Assembly (NCBI GenBank): GCA_002480085.1
Contig: DKPJ01000009.1
Location: forward strand, 135,169-199,168
Length of the DNA: 64,000 bases
Direction: 5' to 3'
DNA from: Enterobacteriaceae bacterium UBA7338
GTDB taxonomy: Bacteria > Pseudomonadota > Gammaproteobacteria > Enterobacterales > Enterobacteriaceae
Shown: piece after piece, positions 17,475 through 26,701 of the stretch
Layout of the letters: every line of letters starts with the position of its first letter
Numbering within the stretch: the stretch's first letter is position 1
Notes under the pieces: model-generated
The model's input: the letters and a program-made list of their open reading frames with translations, nothing else
What the model was told of the DNA's origin: nothing
The model's database searches: none
Made by a program: the position numbers and the translations under genes

Positions 17475-18949
17475 TGCAGATCCTCAATCATCAGGCTGGC
17501 GGTGGCTTTCGCCGAGGCCACCACGCCGGGAATGCCCGCTCCGGGATGGGTGCCTGCCCCGACCAGATAGAGGTTGGCGATCTCACTGTCGCGGTTATGC
17601 GGCCGGAACCAGGCGCTCTGGGTGAGCAGCGGCTCGATGGAAAAAGCCGAGCCTAAGTGCGCATCCAGCGTGTCATGGAAATCCGCCGGGGTAAAGATCC
17701 GCTGGGTCACCAGCTGACTACGTAGGCCGGGCATGTAGCGCTCTTCCAGGTAGTCAAAGATGCGGTCGCGCAGCTTCGGTCCCTCCTGCGCCCAGTCCAG
17801 CGGCGCGTTGCCAAGGTGCGGCACCGGGGCCAGCACGTAGAAGCTGGCGCAGCCGGGAGGAGCGAGCAAGGGATCGGTCACGCAGGGCGAGTGCAGATAG
17901 AGCGAGAAGTCATCCGCCAGCGCGCTGCCGGTAAAGATATCGTCGATCAGCTCCCGGTAGCGGGGACCAAAGCAGATGGTGTGGTGCGCCAGCTGCGGAT
18001 GGGGCTGGTTCAGGCCGAAGTAGAGCACAAACAGCGAGTTGCTCATACTCTTGCGCTCCAGCGCTGCCGCCCGCTTCTGCCCCACCGGATGGTGACCGAG
18101 CAGCTTTTTATAGGTGTTCACCACGTCAGCGTTCGACGCCACGGCGTCGGCGTCAACGGTACGACCATCCGCCAGCCGCACCTGGCTAATGCGATTATCC
18201 TTTGCCACCAGCTCCTCAACCCGGGCGTTCAACTCAATCTCTCCGCCGAGATCGGTAAACAGCTTCACCATGCCGTTGACCAGCGCCCCGGTGCCGCCCT
18301 CGGGGAACCAGACGCCCCACTCCCGCTCAAGGGCGTGGATCAGGGTGTAGATAGACGAGGTGGTAAAGGGGTTGCCGCCTACCAGCAGGGAGTGGAAAGA
18401 GAAGGCCTGCCGCAGATGCTCATCCTCAATAAAGCGCGAGACCGACTGGTAGACGCTCTGCCACGCCTGAAGCTTCAGCAGCTGCGGCCCGGCGCGCAGC
18501 ATGTCGCGAAACGAGAGAAACGGCACGCTGCCCAGCCGCAGATAGCCCTCCTGGAACACTGCCTGAGAGTATGCCAGGAAGCGTCGGTAGCCTTCGACGT
18601 CGCGCGGGTTAAACTGCGCAATCTGCGCCTCAAGCTCGGCGCTGTCGTTAGCGTAGTCCAGCGTTTTCCCGCTCTCCCAGCAGAGCCGGTAGAAAGGTTT
18701 TACCGGCAGCAGCCTGACGTAATCCTCCATCCGCCTGCCGGCCAGGTTAAACAGCGCCTCGAGCGCGGTGGGATCGGTGATCACCGTCGGCCCGGCATCA
18801 AAGGTAAAGCCCTGGTCATGCCAGACGTAGGCACGGCCGCCGGGCTTGTCCCGCTGCTCCAGCAGCACGGTTGGGATCCCTGCCGCCTGCAGGCGGATCG
18901 CCAGCGCCAGGCCACCAAAGCCTGCGCCAATCACAACGGTTTTCTTCAT
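17471..18949 (-). CDS. crtI: Phytoene desaturase CrtI (lycopene-forming)
   Basis: A 492-aa FAD-dependent desaturase that introduces four double bases of unsaturation into phytoene to give lycopene. The N-terminal dinucleotide-binding motif VIGAGFGGLALAIRLQAAG starts at residue 5, followed by an RDKPGGRAYV segment. The C-terminal bacterial-type signature is LYLVGAGTHPGAGIPGV. It starts within a 4-nt overlap with crtY and overlaps crtB by 4 nt, so the genes are translationally coupled. Confidence 0.95.
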   Translation of the reverse strand: MKKTVVIGAGFGGLALAIRLQAAGIPTVLLEQRDKPGGRAYVWHDQGFTFDAGPTVITDPTALEALFNLAGRRMEDYVRLLPVKPFYRLCWESGKTLDYANDSAELEAQIAQFNPRDVEGYRRFLAYSQAVFQEGYLRLGSVPFLSFRDMLRAGPQLLKLQAWQSVYQSVSRFIEDEHLRQAFSFHSLLVGGNPFTTSSIYTLIHALEREWGVWFPEGGTGALVNGMVKLFTDLGGEIELNARVEELVAKDNRISQVRLADGRTVDADAVASNADVVNTYKKLLGHHPVGQKRAAALERKSMSNSLFVLYFGLNQPHPQLAHHTICFGPRYRELIDDIFTGSALADDFSLYLHSPCVTDPLLAPPGCASFYVLAPVPHLGNAPLDWAQEGPKLRDRIFDYLEERYMPGLRSQLVTQRIFTPADFHDTLDAHLGSAFSIEPLLTQSAWFRPHNRDSEIANLYLVGAGTHPGAGIPGVVASAKATASLMIEDLQ

Positions 18950-20106
18950 CCTTTTTCTCGCCTGTCAGGGAAATGGTTCAGCGCCGCCCGCCAGGCCTCC
19001 CCCAGCGGAACCGGCGGCTTGCCCGTCAGAATACGGGCCTTATCGAAAAGAGAGAGCCGACCGGCGTAAAAGCGGCCTACGGTCGGCTCCGGCAGCCCGT
19101 AGAAGCGCTGCATCACCCGCCAGCGATTCTCCTCGCGTCCCGCCAGAAAGAGCATCCGATTCAGCAGGCGGAAGAATCCCTGCCTGCGCCAGTGGCGTTC
19201 AGCAAACTGCCGGGTGAGCTGATAGAGCGGGACGCTACTCAGCCGCGGGCTGTCGGCGATCTCGTCGGCCAGGGCGACCGCCAGCGGCAGCGAGTAGCCG
19301 GTGGTGGGGTGGAACAGCCCGGCACGCATCCCCGAGCGCGGCACGCCCGCCGCATCGGCCCACAGCGCCTGGATGTCGCCCGCCAGGGTAATCGGCAGAC
19401 AGCCGGACTCTTCGCGCTCAAGCTGAGCCAGCGACCACCCCTTGCTGTGAGCATAGTCGGTAATGGTCTGACGCAGGGCATCGCTATCAAGCTGCGGGGC
19501 GTTGGCGTAGCGCGTGTCCTCAATCAGCAGCGTATCGGCGAAGAGCGGCAGGGTATAGACAAAGCGGTAGCCCTGCTGCTGCTCAACCGTGGCGTCCATC
19601 AGGATCGGTACGGTCAGGCCGTGGGGCTGGCTTAGCCGCCACTGCTGGCCGAGAAAGAGCTGATAGCCGGTCTGCATCGCTGGATTAGCGGTCACGCCGC
19701 GACCGTCAATCACCGCCCCGGCAAGCAGCGCCTCGCCGCTGGCAAGGCGCACGCTGTTGGGTAAGACCTCGCTCACCGGACAATTTAGCCAGACGTTCTC
19801 CCCCAGCGCCTGATGCAGGGCCTCGGCAAAGCTCTCTGACGTAATGGAGTAGTAGCCGCGCGCAAGCCGACGGCTGAGATGGGGAAACTGCACCTCATAG
19901 CCCGGCCAGGCGTGGGCCACCAGCGGGGCCAGCCAGGCGTGCTGCTCCGGGGTGAGATCGTCCTCGTGGAAGGACCAGGTGTGGTTCCCGCCAGGCTGCT
20001 CCCCGGCCTCGATCAGCAGTATGTTGAGCTGCGGGTAGCGCTGGCGCAGACGCCATGCAATCAAACCGTTGGCCAGCCCGCCGCCAACTAAAATCAGATC
20101 CCTCAC
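18946..20106 (-). CDS. crtY: Lycopene beta-cyclase CrtY
   Basis: A 386-aa flavin-binding cyclase that converts lycopene to beta-carotene without net redox change. The N-terminal LILVGGGLANGLIAWRLRQR is a nucleotide-binding fold, with the W-x-F-H-E-x-D segment (TWSFHEDDL) near residue 44 and the FHPTTGYSLPLAVALAD segment near 265. It is coupled by 4-nt overlaps to crtX upstream and crtI downstream. The expected product in this cluster is then hydroxylated by CrtZ and glycosylated by CrtX. Confidence 0.94.
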   Translation of the reverse strand: MRDLILVGGGLANGLIAWRLRQRYPQLNILLIEAGEQPGGNHTWSFHEDDLTPEQHAWLAPLVAHAWPGYEVQFPHLSRRLARGYYSITSESFAEALHQALGENVWLNCPVSEVLPNSVRLASGEALLAGAVIDGRGVTANPAMQTGYQLFLGQQWRLSQPHGLTVPILMDATVEQQQGYRFVYTLPLFADTLLIEDTRYANAPQLDSDALRQTITDYAHSKGWSLAQLEREESGCLPITLAGDIQALWADAAGVPRSGMRAGLFHPTTGYSLPLAVALADEIADSPRLSSVPLYQLTRQFAERHWRRQGFFRLLNRMLFLAGREENRWRVMQRFYGLPEPTVGRFYAGRLSLFDKARILTGKPPVPLGEAWRAALNHFPDRREKG

Positions 20107-21344
20107 GATACGCTTTTGCTCCCAGTCATGGCCTGTTCAATTAAGGTCGCCGCACGCAGCGTGCCTCCGGCGTCGTTAAGCTGCTGGCGGGCCGTCGCCA
20201 GACGTTGATGCAGAGTCTCGTCCTCCAGCAGCAGAGCAATCTCATTCGCCAGCGTCTGCTGTCTGGCGAAGCGTGACACCCGGCGACCTAACCCGTTATA
20301 GACCAGCCGGGCGGCAACGGCGGGCTGGTCGAAAGAGAGCGGCACGGCCAGCACCGGCGTGGCGGCAGCCAGCGCATCCAGCACGGTATTAAGTCCCCCA
20401 TGGGTGATCACCAGATTTGCCTCAGCAACATAGCGCGGCTGATCGACAAAGCTTGCTACTTCGGTAGCGCCGCAGGCGTAGAGCGAGTCGGCCTGGGCAG
20501 GCGTCAGGCCATTACAGTGAGCAATGGTCACCTCCGCCCCCACGCTGGCACAGGCCCGGGCGATCTTACGGAACAGGCGTAGACGGTGCCCCTGCAGGGT
20601 CCCCAGCGAGGCAAAGATCCGCGGCGTGCCGCGCGGCTGGCGCTCCACCTGCGGTGGCGGCTGGTAACGCAGCGCCCCGACGTAGTGGAAGCAGTCCGGC
20701 AGCGCCCGGCGCGGAAAGTCGAGGGCTGGCACCGACTGGCTGATCTGCGCCAGCGGCGAGAGGCACTCGTCGAGACGCCTGCGCTCCGGCAAACCAAAGC
20801 GCTGGCTGTGGCGCAGGATCGTCTGCCCGTGCGGATACATCAGCGCATCGTAGATACGTTCGCTCACCTGAAAACGCCGCAGGGCTTTCTTATCCTCGGC
20901 GTAGTGAAACGGCATCACCGGCAGCGGCAGACCCGGCTCGCGGTTGACCGGCAGCGCACAGGCAACAGAGATAAACGGCAGCCCCAGCGCTTCGGCGACC
21001 AGACTTCCGGCAGGCTCCATCTCATCGACAATCAGCGCGTCCACCGCCAGCCGTTGCAAAATTGTGGGCAGCTGCTGGCAGAGCGTATCGGTCAGGGATG
21101 ACATGGCCGTAATCAGCCGCAGCAGGTTGCCGTTGCTCTGCTGCTGTACGCTGTGCTGGGCCTGCTGCACGCTGGCGGGAAGCGGATAGAACATCACCCG
21201 CTCCGTTTCCTGCTCTGCCAGCGAGGCGACGTTTCCGGTAAGAAAGGTTACCCGGTGACCGCGCCGGGCCAGCTCCAGCGCCAAAGCATGCAGCGCCACC
21301 GCGTGGCTGTAGAGCGGCGGTGCCACGATGGCAAAATGGCTCAT
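20103..21344 (-). CDS. crtX: Zeaxanthin glucosyltransferase CrtX
   Basis: A 413-aa GT1-type glycosyltransferase that uses UDP-glucose to decorate zeaxanthin, giving the polar mono- and diglucosides of Pantoea-type pigments. The N-terminal domain starts [21 protein letters not shown]. The C-terminal UDP-sugar binding region contains [12 protein letters not shown] and [23 protein letters not shown], the PSPG-like HGG motif. It overlaps idi by 4 nt and crtY by 4 nt, in the usual order of the cluster. Confidence 0.93.
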   Translation of the reverse strand: MSHFAIVAPPLYSHAVALHALALELARRGHRVTFLTGNVASLAEQETERVMFYPLPASVQQAQHSVQQQSNGNLLRLITAMSSLTDTLCQQLPTILQRLAVDALIVDEMEPAGSLVAEALGLPFISVACALPVNREPGLPLPVMPFHYAEDKKALRRFQVSERIYDALMYPHGQTILRHSQRFGLPERRRLDECLSPLAQISQSVPALDFPRRALPDCFHYVGALRYQPPPQVERQPRGTPRIFASLGTLQGHRLRLFRKIARACASVGAEVTIAHCNGLTPAQADSLYACGATEVASFVDQPRYVAEANLVITHGGLNTVLDALAAATPVLAVPLSFDQPAVAARLVYNGLGRRVSRFARQQTLANEIALLLEDETLHQRLATARQQLNDAGGTLRAATLIEQAMTGSKSVS

Positions 21345-22384
21345 GGCGCATCCCGCAAATAGCGGATATCCGCCTGCTTTAGATCGTAGAGGCTGCTGCT
21401 GCCGGTGCAGAAGCAGGCGACCCTCAGCTGTTCGATAATGACGTTGAAGTGATCGATCACCTTCTCCGTAGAGATGCCCGCGCTGCCGAGCACGGCGGCG
21501 GCCTGCCCCACCATGCAGGCCCCGAGCCGCAGCGCTTTCGCCGCATCGACGCCGTTTTTAATGCCGCCTGAAGCAATAATGGGTACCTGCGGCCAGGCGT
21601 CGGCGATCGCAACCAGCGCTTCGGCGGTAGGGATCCCCCAGTCGGCAAAGACGTTGGCTACGCTGCGCTGCTGCGCTGTCGCCGCCCGCTCGCCCTCGAC
21701 GGCGGCCCAGCTGGTCCCGCCCGCGCCAGCGACGTCAATCACCGCAACGCCGACATCCACCAGCTGCCCGGCTACCGTGCGGGAGATCCCGGCTCCCACC
21801 TCTTTCACCACCAGCGGAACGGGCAGTTCGCGGACCAGGGTTTCGATAGCCGCCAGCCGTCCGCGCCAGTCGCGATCGCCGCCGGGCTGTAGCGCCTCCT
21901 GCAGCGGGTTGAGGTGCACAATCAGGGCATCCGCCTCGATCATCTCCACGGCGCGCCGGGCGTAGTCGATACCTTTCCTGCCCGTCAGCTGCGCCGCGCC
22001 CAGGTTCGCCAGCAGCGGCACGTCCGGGGCCAGCTGCCGCAGAGTTTTATCCAGCCCAAAGCCTGCGTCGCTCTCAATGGCGACGCGCTGGGAGCCAACC
22101 CCCATCGCAATCTTCAGCGCCTGCGCCGCCTCGGCGAGGTGGCGGTTAATATGGCGCGAGCGCTCAACGCCGCCGGTCATCGAGCTGATCAGCAGCGGGG
22201 CCTGTAACTGACGGTTTAGAAAGGTGGTTTCCAGCGTGATGTCGTTAAAATTCAGCTCCGGCAGGGCGCAGTGGGTAAAGCGCCAGCGTTCAAAGCCTGC
22301 GCTGGCCTGGGTTACGGCGCGCCGGGGATCGAGGACGATATCCAGATGATCGTTTTTACGCTGAACAAGGCGCTCGTCCTTCAT
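21341..22384 (-). CDS. fni: Isopentenyl-diphosphate delta-isomerase, type II (FMN-dependent)
   Basis: A 347-aa flavoenzyme that interconverts IPP and DMAPP and so balances C5 precursors for CrtE. It has the type II fold, with RKNDHLDIV at the N-terminus, [31 protein letters not shown], and the phosphate-binding [18 protein letters not shown] segment near residue 270. It is unrelated to the Nudix-type Idi that E. coli carries beside lysS. It is the second gene of the crt unit, 60 bp after crtE, and overlaps crtX. A good site (AGGAGTAGTA) precedes the ATG. Confidence 0.93.
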   Translation of the reverse strand: MKDERLVQRKNDHLDIVLDPRRAVTQASAGFERWRFTHCALPELNFNDITLETTFLNRQLQAPLLISSMTGGVERSRHINRHLAEAAQALKIAMGVGSQRVAIESDAGFGLDKTLRQLAPDVPLLANLGAAQLTGRKGIDYARRAVEMIEADALIVHLNPLQEALQPGGDRDWRGRLAAIETLVRELPVPLVVKEVGAGISRTVAGQLVDVGVAVIDVAGAGGTSWAAVEGERAATAQQRSVANVFADWGIPTAEALVAIADAWPQVPIIASGGIKNGVDAAKALRLGACMVGQAAAVLGSAGISTEKVIDHFNVIIEQLRVACFCTGSSSLYDLKQADIRYLRDAP

Positions 22385-22444
22385 TCATTACTACTCCTGT
22401 AATGTGGTTCCATCGTTGAGTGCTGCTTGAACCGAAGGGCGGTA

Positions 22445-23368
22445 TCAGGCGATTTTCATGACCGGTGACCAGTCGGCAAGGTGATGGCCAAACCACAGAT
22501 GCATAAACTGTCGGATGGCCCCGCCCTGCGGACAGGCAAAGGTGAGGTGTCTGTCGGCGGAATCAATGTGCTCGCGCAGCTTTTGTCGGGCCGCATCCGC
22601 GCCCAGCCGGTTCACCAGCGTCGATTTCCCGGCGTCCTTGTTGCGATCTTTGCCAGTCGCCGGATGGTCGTCACGCAGATCGTCCAGCAGCTGAAAGGCC
22701 TGGCCGAAGTCGAGGGCAAAGGCGTGCAGCGTCTGCCGCGTGCTCTCTGGCGAGGCAGAGGCAATGGCAATAATTTGCAGCATCGCGCTGAACAGAATGC
22801 CGGTTTTCAGGTGGTTGGTGCTGAGGATAGCGTCGGGGGTACGGTCCAGCGCCGCGTCGTTGAGATCGCGAAACTGTCCCAGCACCAGTCCCTGCACGCC
22901 CACCGCGTTAGAAAGCTCGTTGACCGCCTGGGCACGCCTCTCCCCCGGCAGATCGCCGGTGGCGGCGATCAGACCAAAGGCTTTAGAGAGCAGCCCAACG
23001 GCGGCAAGGATAGCCACGCTCTCGCCAAATTTTTTGTGGGTGGTAGGCTGCCCACGGCGCAGCTCGGCGTTATCCATGCAGGGCATATCGTCGAGCATCA
23101 GCGATGCGGTATGGGTCAGTTCAACGGCGCAGGCGAGATCGAGCAGCGTGGACATGCTGCCCTGATAGCGCAGATCGCGGGCGGCCAGCAGCATCAGCAG
23201 CGGACGGATCCGTTTACCCGGCGCCATCGCCCCTTCGCGCATCGCAACGCTGACGATATCCTGGCTATTGGTTTCAGGTAACAGGCTCGCCAGGTGCTCA
23301 TCAATGGATTGTCTCATTACTTCAATTTCGCGATGGGGCGAAACGACCGCTTTACTGCCACTCACCAT
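22445..23368 (-). CDS. crtE: Geranylgeranyl diphosphate synthase CrtE
   Basis: A short-chain trans-isoprenyl diphosphate synthase, about 307 aa, that makes the C20 precursor of phytoene. The first aspartate-rich motif reads DDMPCMDN and the second DDLRDD, followed by DRNKDAGKSTLVN. An in-frame GTG at 23404 exists, but the ATG at 23368 (MVSGSKAVVSPHREIEVM) agrees with CrtE of Erwinia herbicola/Pantoea agglomerans and is used here. The whole protein closely resembles that enzyme. It is the first gene of the crtE-idi-X-Y-I-B unit and is divergent from a LysR-family gene 157 bp away. Confidence 0.92.
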   Translation of the reverse strand: MVSGSKAVVSPHREIEVMRQSIDEHLASLLPETNSQDIVSVAMREGAMAPGKRIRPLLMLLAARDLRYQGSMSTLLDLACAVELTHTASLMLDDMPCMDNAELRRGQPTTHKKFGESVAILAAVGLLSKAFGLIAATGDLPGERRAQAVNELSNAVGVQGLVLGQFRDLNDAALDRTPDAILSTNHLKTGILFSAMLQIIAIASASPESTRQTLHAFALDFGQAFQLLDDLRDDHPATGKDRNKDAGKSTLVNRLGADAARQKLREHIDSADRHLTFACPQGGAIRQFMHLWFGHHLADWSPVMKIA

Positions 23369-23525
23369 TGCAAGGTTACCCGCTATATTGTCTTGTAGTG
23401 TCACTTAACCGTAGACGGCGCGGGTAGCTCTCGCCAGCTTCTGAAGTAGTTTTACATTGATTAGACAGGCAGCGGATTAGCCACTAGCATCCAGAGCAAA
23501 TGCTTATCGCTTATGACGTGTGTAT

Positions 23526-24419
23526 ATGAACAACGATATCAGATCGCTGGATCTCAACCTGCTCAAAGCTTTGGATGCGCTGCTTGATGAAGGCAGCGTC
23601 ACCCGGGCTGCACAGCGGCTCTCCCTTACTCAGCCAGCCGTCAGCGGTATGCTAACCCGTCTGCGCGACTTTTTTGACGATCCGCTCTTTATCCGTACCC
23701 AGCACGGGATGGTTCCTACCCTGCGTGCGACCGAGCTGGCGATGCCCGTTAAGCAGATCCTGACGGAGATCGCGATCCTGCTGAAGCCAGCCAATTTTGA
23801 TCCGCTTAGCGCAGAGCTAACCTACACCATTGTCGCCACCGACTACGCTCTAAAAGCGGTTATCGTTCCCTTGATGGCAGCCCTGAAAAAACGTGCGCCC
23901 GGCATTCGTGTCGCGGTACGTCCGGTAGATAACGATCGTCTGTTCCAGCAGCTGGAACGGGGCGAAGCCGATCTGGCGCTGGTGACACCGCAAACGACTC
24001 CGGTCGATCTGCATAGCCGCGCGCTGTATCAGGAGGAGTATGTTTGCATGATGCGCGCCGATCACTCCCTTGCCGTGGCGGGCGCTATCACGCTGGCGCA
24101 ATTTTGCGAGCAGGAGCATATTCTGGTCTCTACCACCGGGAGTTTCTGGGGCGTGACCGATGAAGCCTTGTTGAAGGTTGAGCGTACCCGCCGAGTAGGG
24201 ATGTCCGTTAACAGCTTTCTGGTATTACCGGAAATTCTGCACATGACCGATATGATTGCAGTTGTGCCCCGGCGTCTGGCCTGCCGCCAGGCGCAGATGG
24301 CGATTATGGATCCGCCGCTGGCAATCCCTGGCTTCACCAAAAGCATGGCCTGGCACGAACGCACCCACCGGGATCCGGCCCAACAGTGGATCCGCGCCCT
24401 GCTGGTCGAAATCAGCTAG
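23526..24419 (+). CDS. LysR-family transcriptional regulator
   Basis: A LysR-type regulator of about 297 aa. The N-terminal winged helix-turn-helix is clear (LDLNLLKALDALLDEGSVTRAAQRLSL...). The effector domain follows from about residue 90, with repeated aromatic and hydrophobic blocks. The sequence is of the NodD/LeuO-like branch that starts DLNLL. The ATG at 23526 and a GTG at 23520 are both possible starts, and neither has a strong ribosome site. It is divergent from crtE and upstream of an SRPBCC gene, 118 bp away. It could control either side; the sequence does not decide this. Confidence 0.85.
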   Translation: MNNDIRSLDLNLLKALDALLDEGSVTRAAQRLSLTQPAVSGMLTRLRDFFDDPLFIRTQHGMVPTLRATELAMPVKQILTEIAILLKPANFDPLSAELTYTIVATDYALKAVIVPLMAALKKRAPGIRVAVRPVDNDRLFQQLERGEADLALVTPQTTPVDLHSRALYQEEYVCMMRADHSLAVAGAITLAQFCEQEHILVSTTGSFWGVTDEALLKVERTRRVGMSVNSFLVLPEILHMTDMIAVVPRRLACRQAQMAIMDPPLAIPGFTKSMAWHERTHRDPAQQWIRALLVEIS

Positions 24420-24437
24420 TTATAAGTTTTCTTATAA
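24420..24437. repeat. AT-rich inverted repeat after the LysR gene
   Basis: TTATAAG-TTTT-CTTATAA is a perfect 7-bp dyad directly after the stop codon. It is too AT-rich for a strong terminator, so it could be an operator for the following gene or chance. Confidence 0.35.
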
Positions 24438-24537
24438 TTATCATCCAAAATGGCGATTTGGCTTATATCTGAATGTAGCGATAATCACTGCATGACGCGA
24501 TGGCGTCCTCAATATCGACTATTTTCAGGAGAGAGCA

Positions 24538-25053
24538 ATGAATACCATCCACTGGCCGGAAGGCTATATCCCAGGCTTCAGCGATAATTTTGTTTCTAAC
24601 GAAATGATTATCCCAAACCTGAGCGTGGCGGATGTCTGGCCGTTTCTAAACCAGCCTCTGCTGTGGCCTGACTATTATAAAAACTCAGCCGACGTGCGTT
24701 TTTATAATAATGGTGGCCCCGAGCTGGAAAATAACCTGCGCTTCTATTTCAGCACCTTTGGCTTCCCGGTTGAATCCCAGGTCGTGGAGTACGTTCCACC
24801 TGCCGCTGGCGAACCCGCTCGCGTAGCATGGCACGGCTGGTCGGGCGAGGAAAATACTCCGGAGCGTCTGGACGTGCACCATGCCTGGCTGCTGGAAGAT
24901 CTGCCAGGTAACCGGGTCCGTATTCTGACCCAGGAGACCCAAAACGGTGAGCCGGCTAAAGCGCTGGCGATAACCCGTCCTAACCCCATGCTGAACGGGC
25001 ATCAGGCGTGGCTGGACGGCCTGGTCAGCGCTGCACTCAGTGCAAGCCGATAA
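24538..25053 (+). CDS. SRPBCC (START-like / polyketide cyclase-type) protein
   Basis: A 171-aa soluble protein with the layout of the SRPBCC lipid- and small-molecule-binding fold. It has an early helix-strand with VADVWPFLNQPLLWPDYYKNSADVRF, a central beta-sheet (ARVAWHGWSGEE), and a long C-terminal helix (HQAWLDGLVSAALSA). The start follows CAGGAGAGAG. There is no signal peptide. Its substrate is unknown. It sits between a LysR regulator on the same strand and a convergent SDR gene whose stop is only 4 bp away. It may be the LysR target and act with the SDR on a common compound. Confidence 0.72.
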   Translation: MNTIHWPEGYIPGFSDNFVSNEMIIPNLSVADVWPFLNQPLLWPDYYKNSADVRFYNNGGPELENNLRFYFSTFGFPVESQVVEYVPPAAGEPARVAWHGWSGEENTPERLDVHHAWLLEDLPGNRVRILTQETQNGEPAKALAITRPNPMLNGHQAWLDGLVSAALSASR

Positions 25054-25057
25054 AGCG

Positions 25058-25807
25058 TTAGATCTGCGCCATACCGCCATCAACGAACAGCTCTGCACCG
25101 TTAATGAAACTGGCCGCGTCAGAGCCAAGGAAGGCGACCACCTTGCCTATCTCCTCCGGCTCACCGAGGCGGCCCAGCGGCACCTGGGCGGCGAGCGCGT
25201 CAAACAACCCCTGGCGATGCTCATCCGGCACCAGATTGCCAAGGCCTGGGGTACGGACGGGACCAGGGCTGACCACGTTAACGCGGATACCGCGCTCTTT
25301 CAGATCCAGCGCCCACGAGCGGGCAAAGTTGCGCACTGCGGCCTTGCTGGCGCTGTAGACGCTGAAGCTGGCGGTACCCTTAACGGAGGTGGTCGATCCG
25401 GTTAAAATGATCGATGCGCCATCGACCAGCAGCGGCAGCGCTTTCTGCACCGTGAACACGACGCCACGCACGTTGGTGCCGAAGATACGGTCAAAATGCT
25501 CTTCGCTGATGGCGCCTAGCGGCTGCATGTCACCGCCCCCGGCGTTGGCAAACAGAATGTCTAGCCGCCCGGCCTGTTTAGCGATCTGGGCATAGACCGC
25601 GTCCAGCTCTGCCAGCTTAGAGGCATCGGCGCGAATGCCGGTCGCCGCCGCGCCAATGGCATCCACCGCCGCATCCAGCTCTGCCTGGCGACGCCCGGTA
25701 ATAAATACCTGCGCCCCTTGAGCCGCCAGCACCTGCGCCGTTGCCAGACCAATGCCGCTTGTACCACCGGTGACCAGCGCAATTTTACCGTTGAGTTGTT
25801 TGCTCAT
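25058..25807 (-). CDS. Short-chain dehydrogenase/reductase
   Basis: A 249-aa classical SDR oxidoreductase with cofactor loop TGGTSGIG (residues 14-21), ANAGG near 89 in place of the usual NNAG, a catalytic Ser near 138 and YSASK near 151-155. The C-terminus ends [15 protein letters not shown]. An arginine pair in ITGRR after beta-2 suggests NADPH. The ATG follows AAGGAACA. It is convergent with the SRPBCC gene. The substrate is not apparent; many close relatives are annotated only as SDR family oxidoreductases induced through LysR or TetR regulators. Confidence 0.85.
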   Translation of the reverse strand: MSKQLNGKIALVTGGTSGIGLATAQVLAAQGAQVFITGRRQAELDAAVDAIGAAATGIRADASKLAELDAVYAQIAKQAGRLDILFANAGGGDMQPLGAISEEHFDRIFGTNVRGVVFTVQKALPLLVDGASIILTGSTTSVKGTASFSVYSASKAAVRNFARSWALDLKERGIRVNVVSPGPVRTPGLGNLVPDEHRQGLFDALAAQVPLGRLGEPEEIGKVVAFLGSDAASFINGAELFVDGGMAQI

Positions 25808-25930
25808 CTTAATGTTCCTTACTTGTTTAATGGTGAGTATCGGGAGTGCCCGTCACCGCATCGTCAGGGCATGGATGAACTTTACTGCGCAATTAATTAG
25901 TGAAAAATAGTGGAAAATAGAAAGGACTAT

Positions 25931-26701
25931 TTATGGTTGTGGATAATCGCCAGAGAGGATTGGCGCATAGTCCTGCCGCGAGACGTCGCTAAAGCCGCTG
26001 ATAAACAGCGCTGCACATAGGGTGCGATAAGTCGGGTCGCTGACCAGCTGGCGCAGGGCGCCCCGCAGCAGCGCGATGCGTGACGGCGGCGTGTTTCTGG
26101 CGGTAATCAACGGCAACCCCGGCGCGGCGGGGCTTGCCCCGATAACGGCAAGGTGAGAGATTAACTGTGGCGCATGGCGCTGGAGCAGAGCAAAGGTAAC
26201 GCAGTCGATGGCCGCAATATCCGCCCTGCCCTCGCCGATCGCAACCAGCGACTGGCGGTGGCTGCCGCTGAAGATGATTTCCCTGAAGAACGTCCCAGAC
26301 TGCGCCAGCGGCGCGACCATCTGCATAAACACGTTGTAGCCAGACTGGGAGTCGGGTGCGTTGCAGACCGCGCGGCTGCCGCGAAAATCTGCCAGCGTTT
26401 TATTCCCGTCGCGCTGGCGCATCACCAGCAGGCTGCGGTAGCGAATGTCTTCGCAGCCCGGAGCCGAATAGTGAAAGCAGCCCACCGTTTGTACCTCCGG
26501 CAGCTGCGTAACCAGCGGGTAGCCGCAGGCCTGGCTCAGCAGCAGATCGTCACTCTGCCAGTGGGCCAGCAGATCCCTATCCGGCCAGACCGGCGTGACG
26601 GCAACGCCCCTCGACGCCAGCAGATCCTGCACAGCCTGGAGCAGCGCCTCGCTATCCGGACGGTAGAGGTCATACATCGGAAACGCAATCTTACTGCTCA
26701 T
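25931..26701 (-). CDS. PhnD/SsuA/transferrin-type substrate-binding protein without signal peptide
   Basis: A roughly 256-aa protein of the periplasmic-binding-protein-like II fold (PhnD family). It starts SSKIAFPMYDLYRPDSEAL and has a central DFRGSRAVCNAPDSQSGYNVF segment and the GRADIAAIDCVTFALL segment typical of PhnD-like proteins. No signal peptide is visible, so it is probably cytoplasmic, which is odd for this fold. The start at 26701 lies inside the end of the upstream desaturase gene (11-nt overlap), so the two are coupled. No ABC permease or ATPase is adjacent. The function is unknown; it may sense or deliver a small molecule for the desaturase. Confidence 0.7.
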   Translation of the reverse strand: MSSKIAFPMYDLYRPDSEALLQAVQDLLASRGVAVTPVWPDRDLLAHWQSDDLLLSQACGYPLVTQLPEVQTVGCFHYSAPGCEDIRYRSLLVMRQRDGNKTLADFRGSRAVCNAPDSQSGYNVFMQMVAPLAQSGTFFREIIFSGSHRQSLVAIGEGRADIAAIDCVTFALLQRHAPQLISHLAVIGASPAAPGLPLITARNTPPSRIALLRGALRQLVSDPTYRTLCAALFISGFSDVSRQDYAPILSGDYPQP

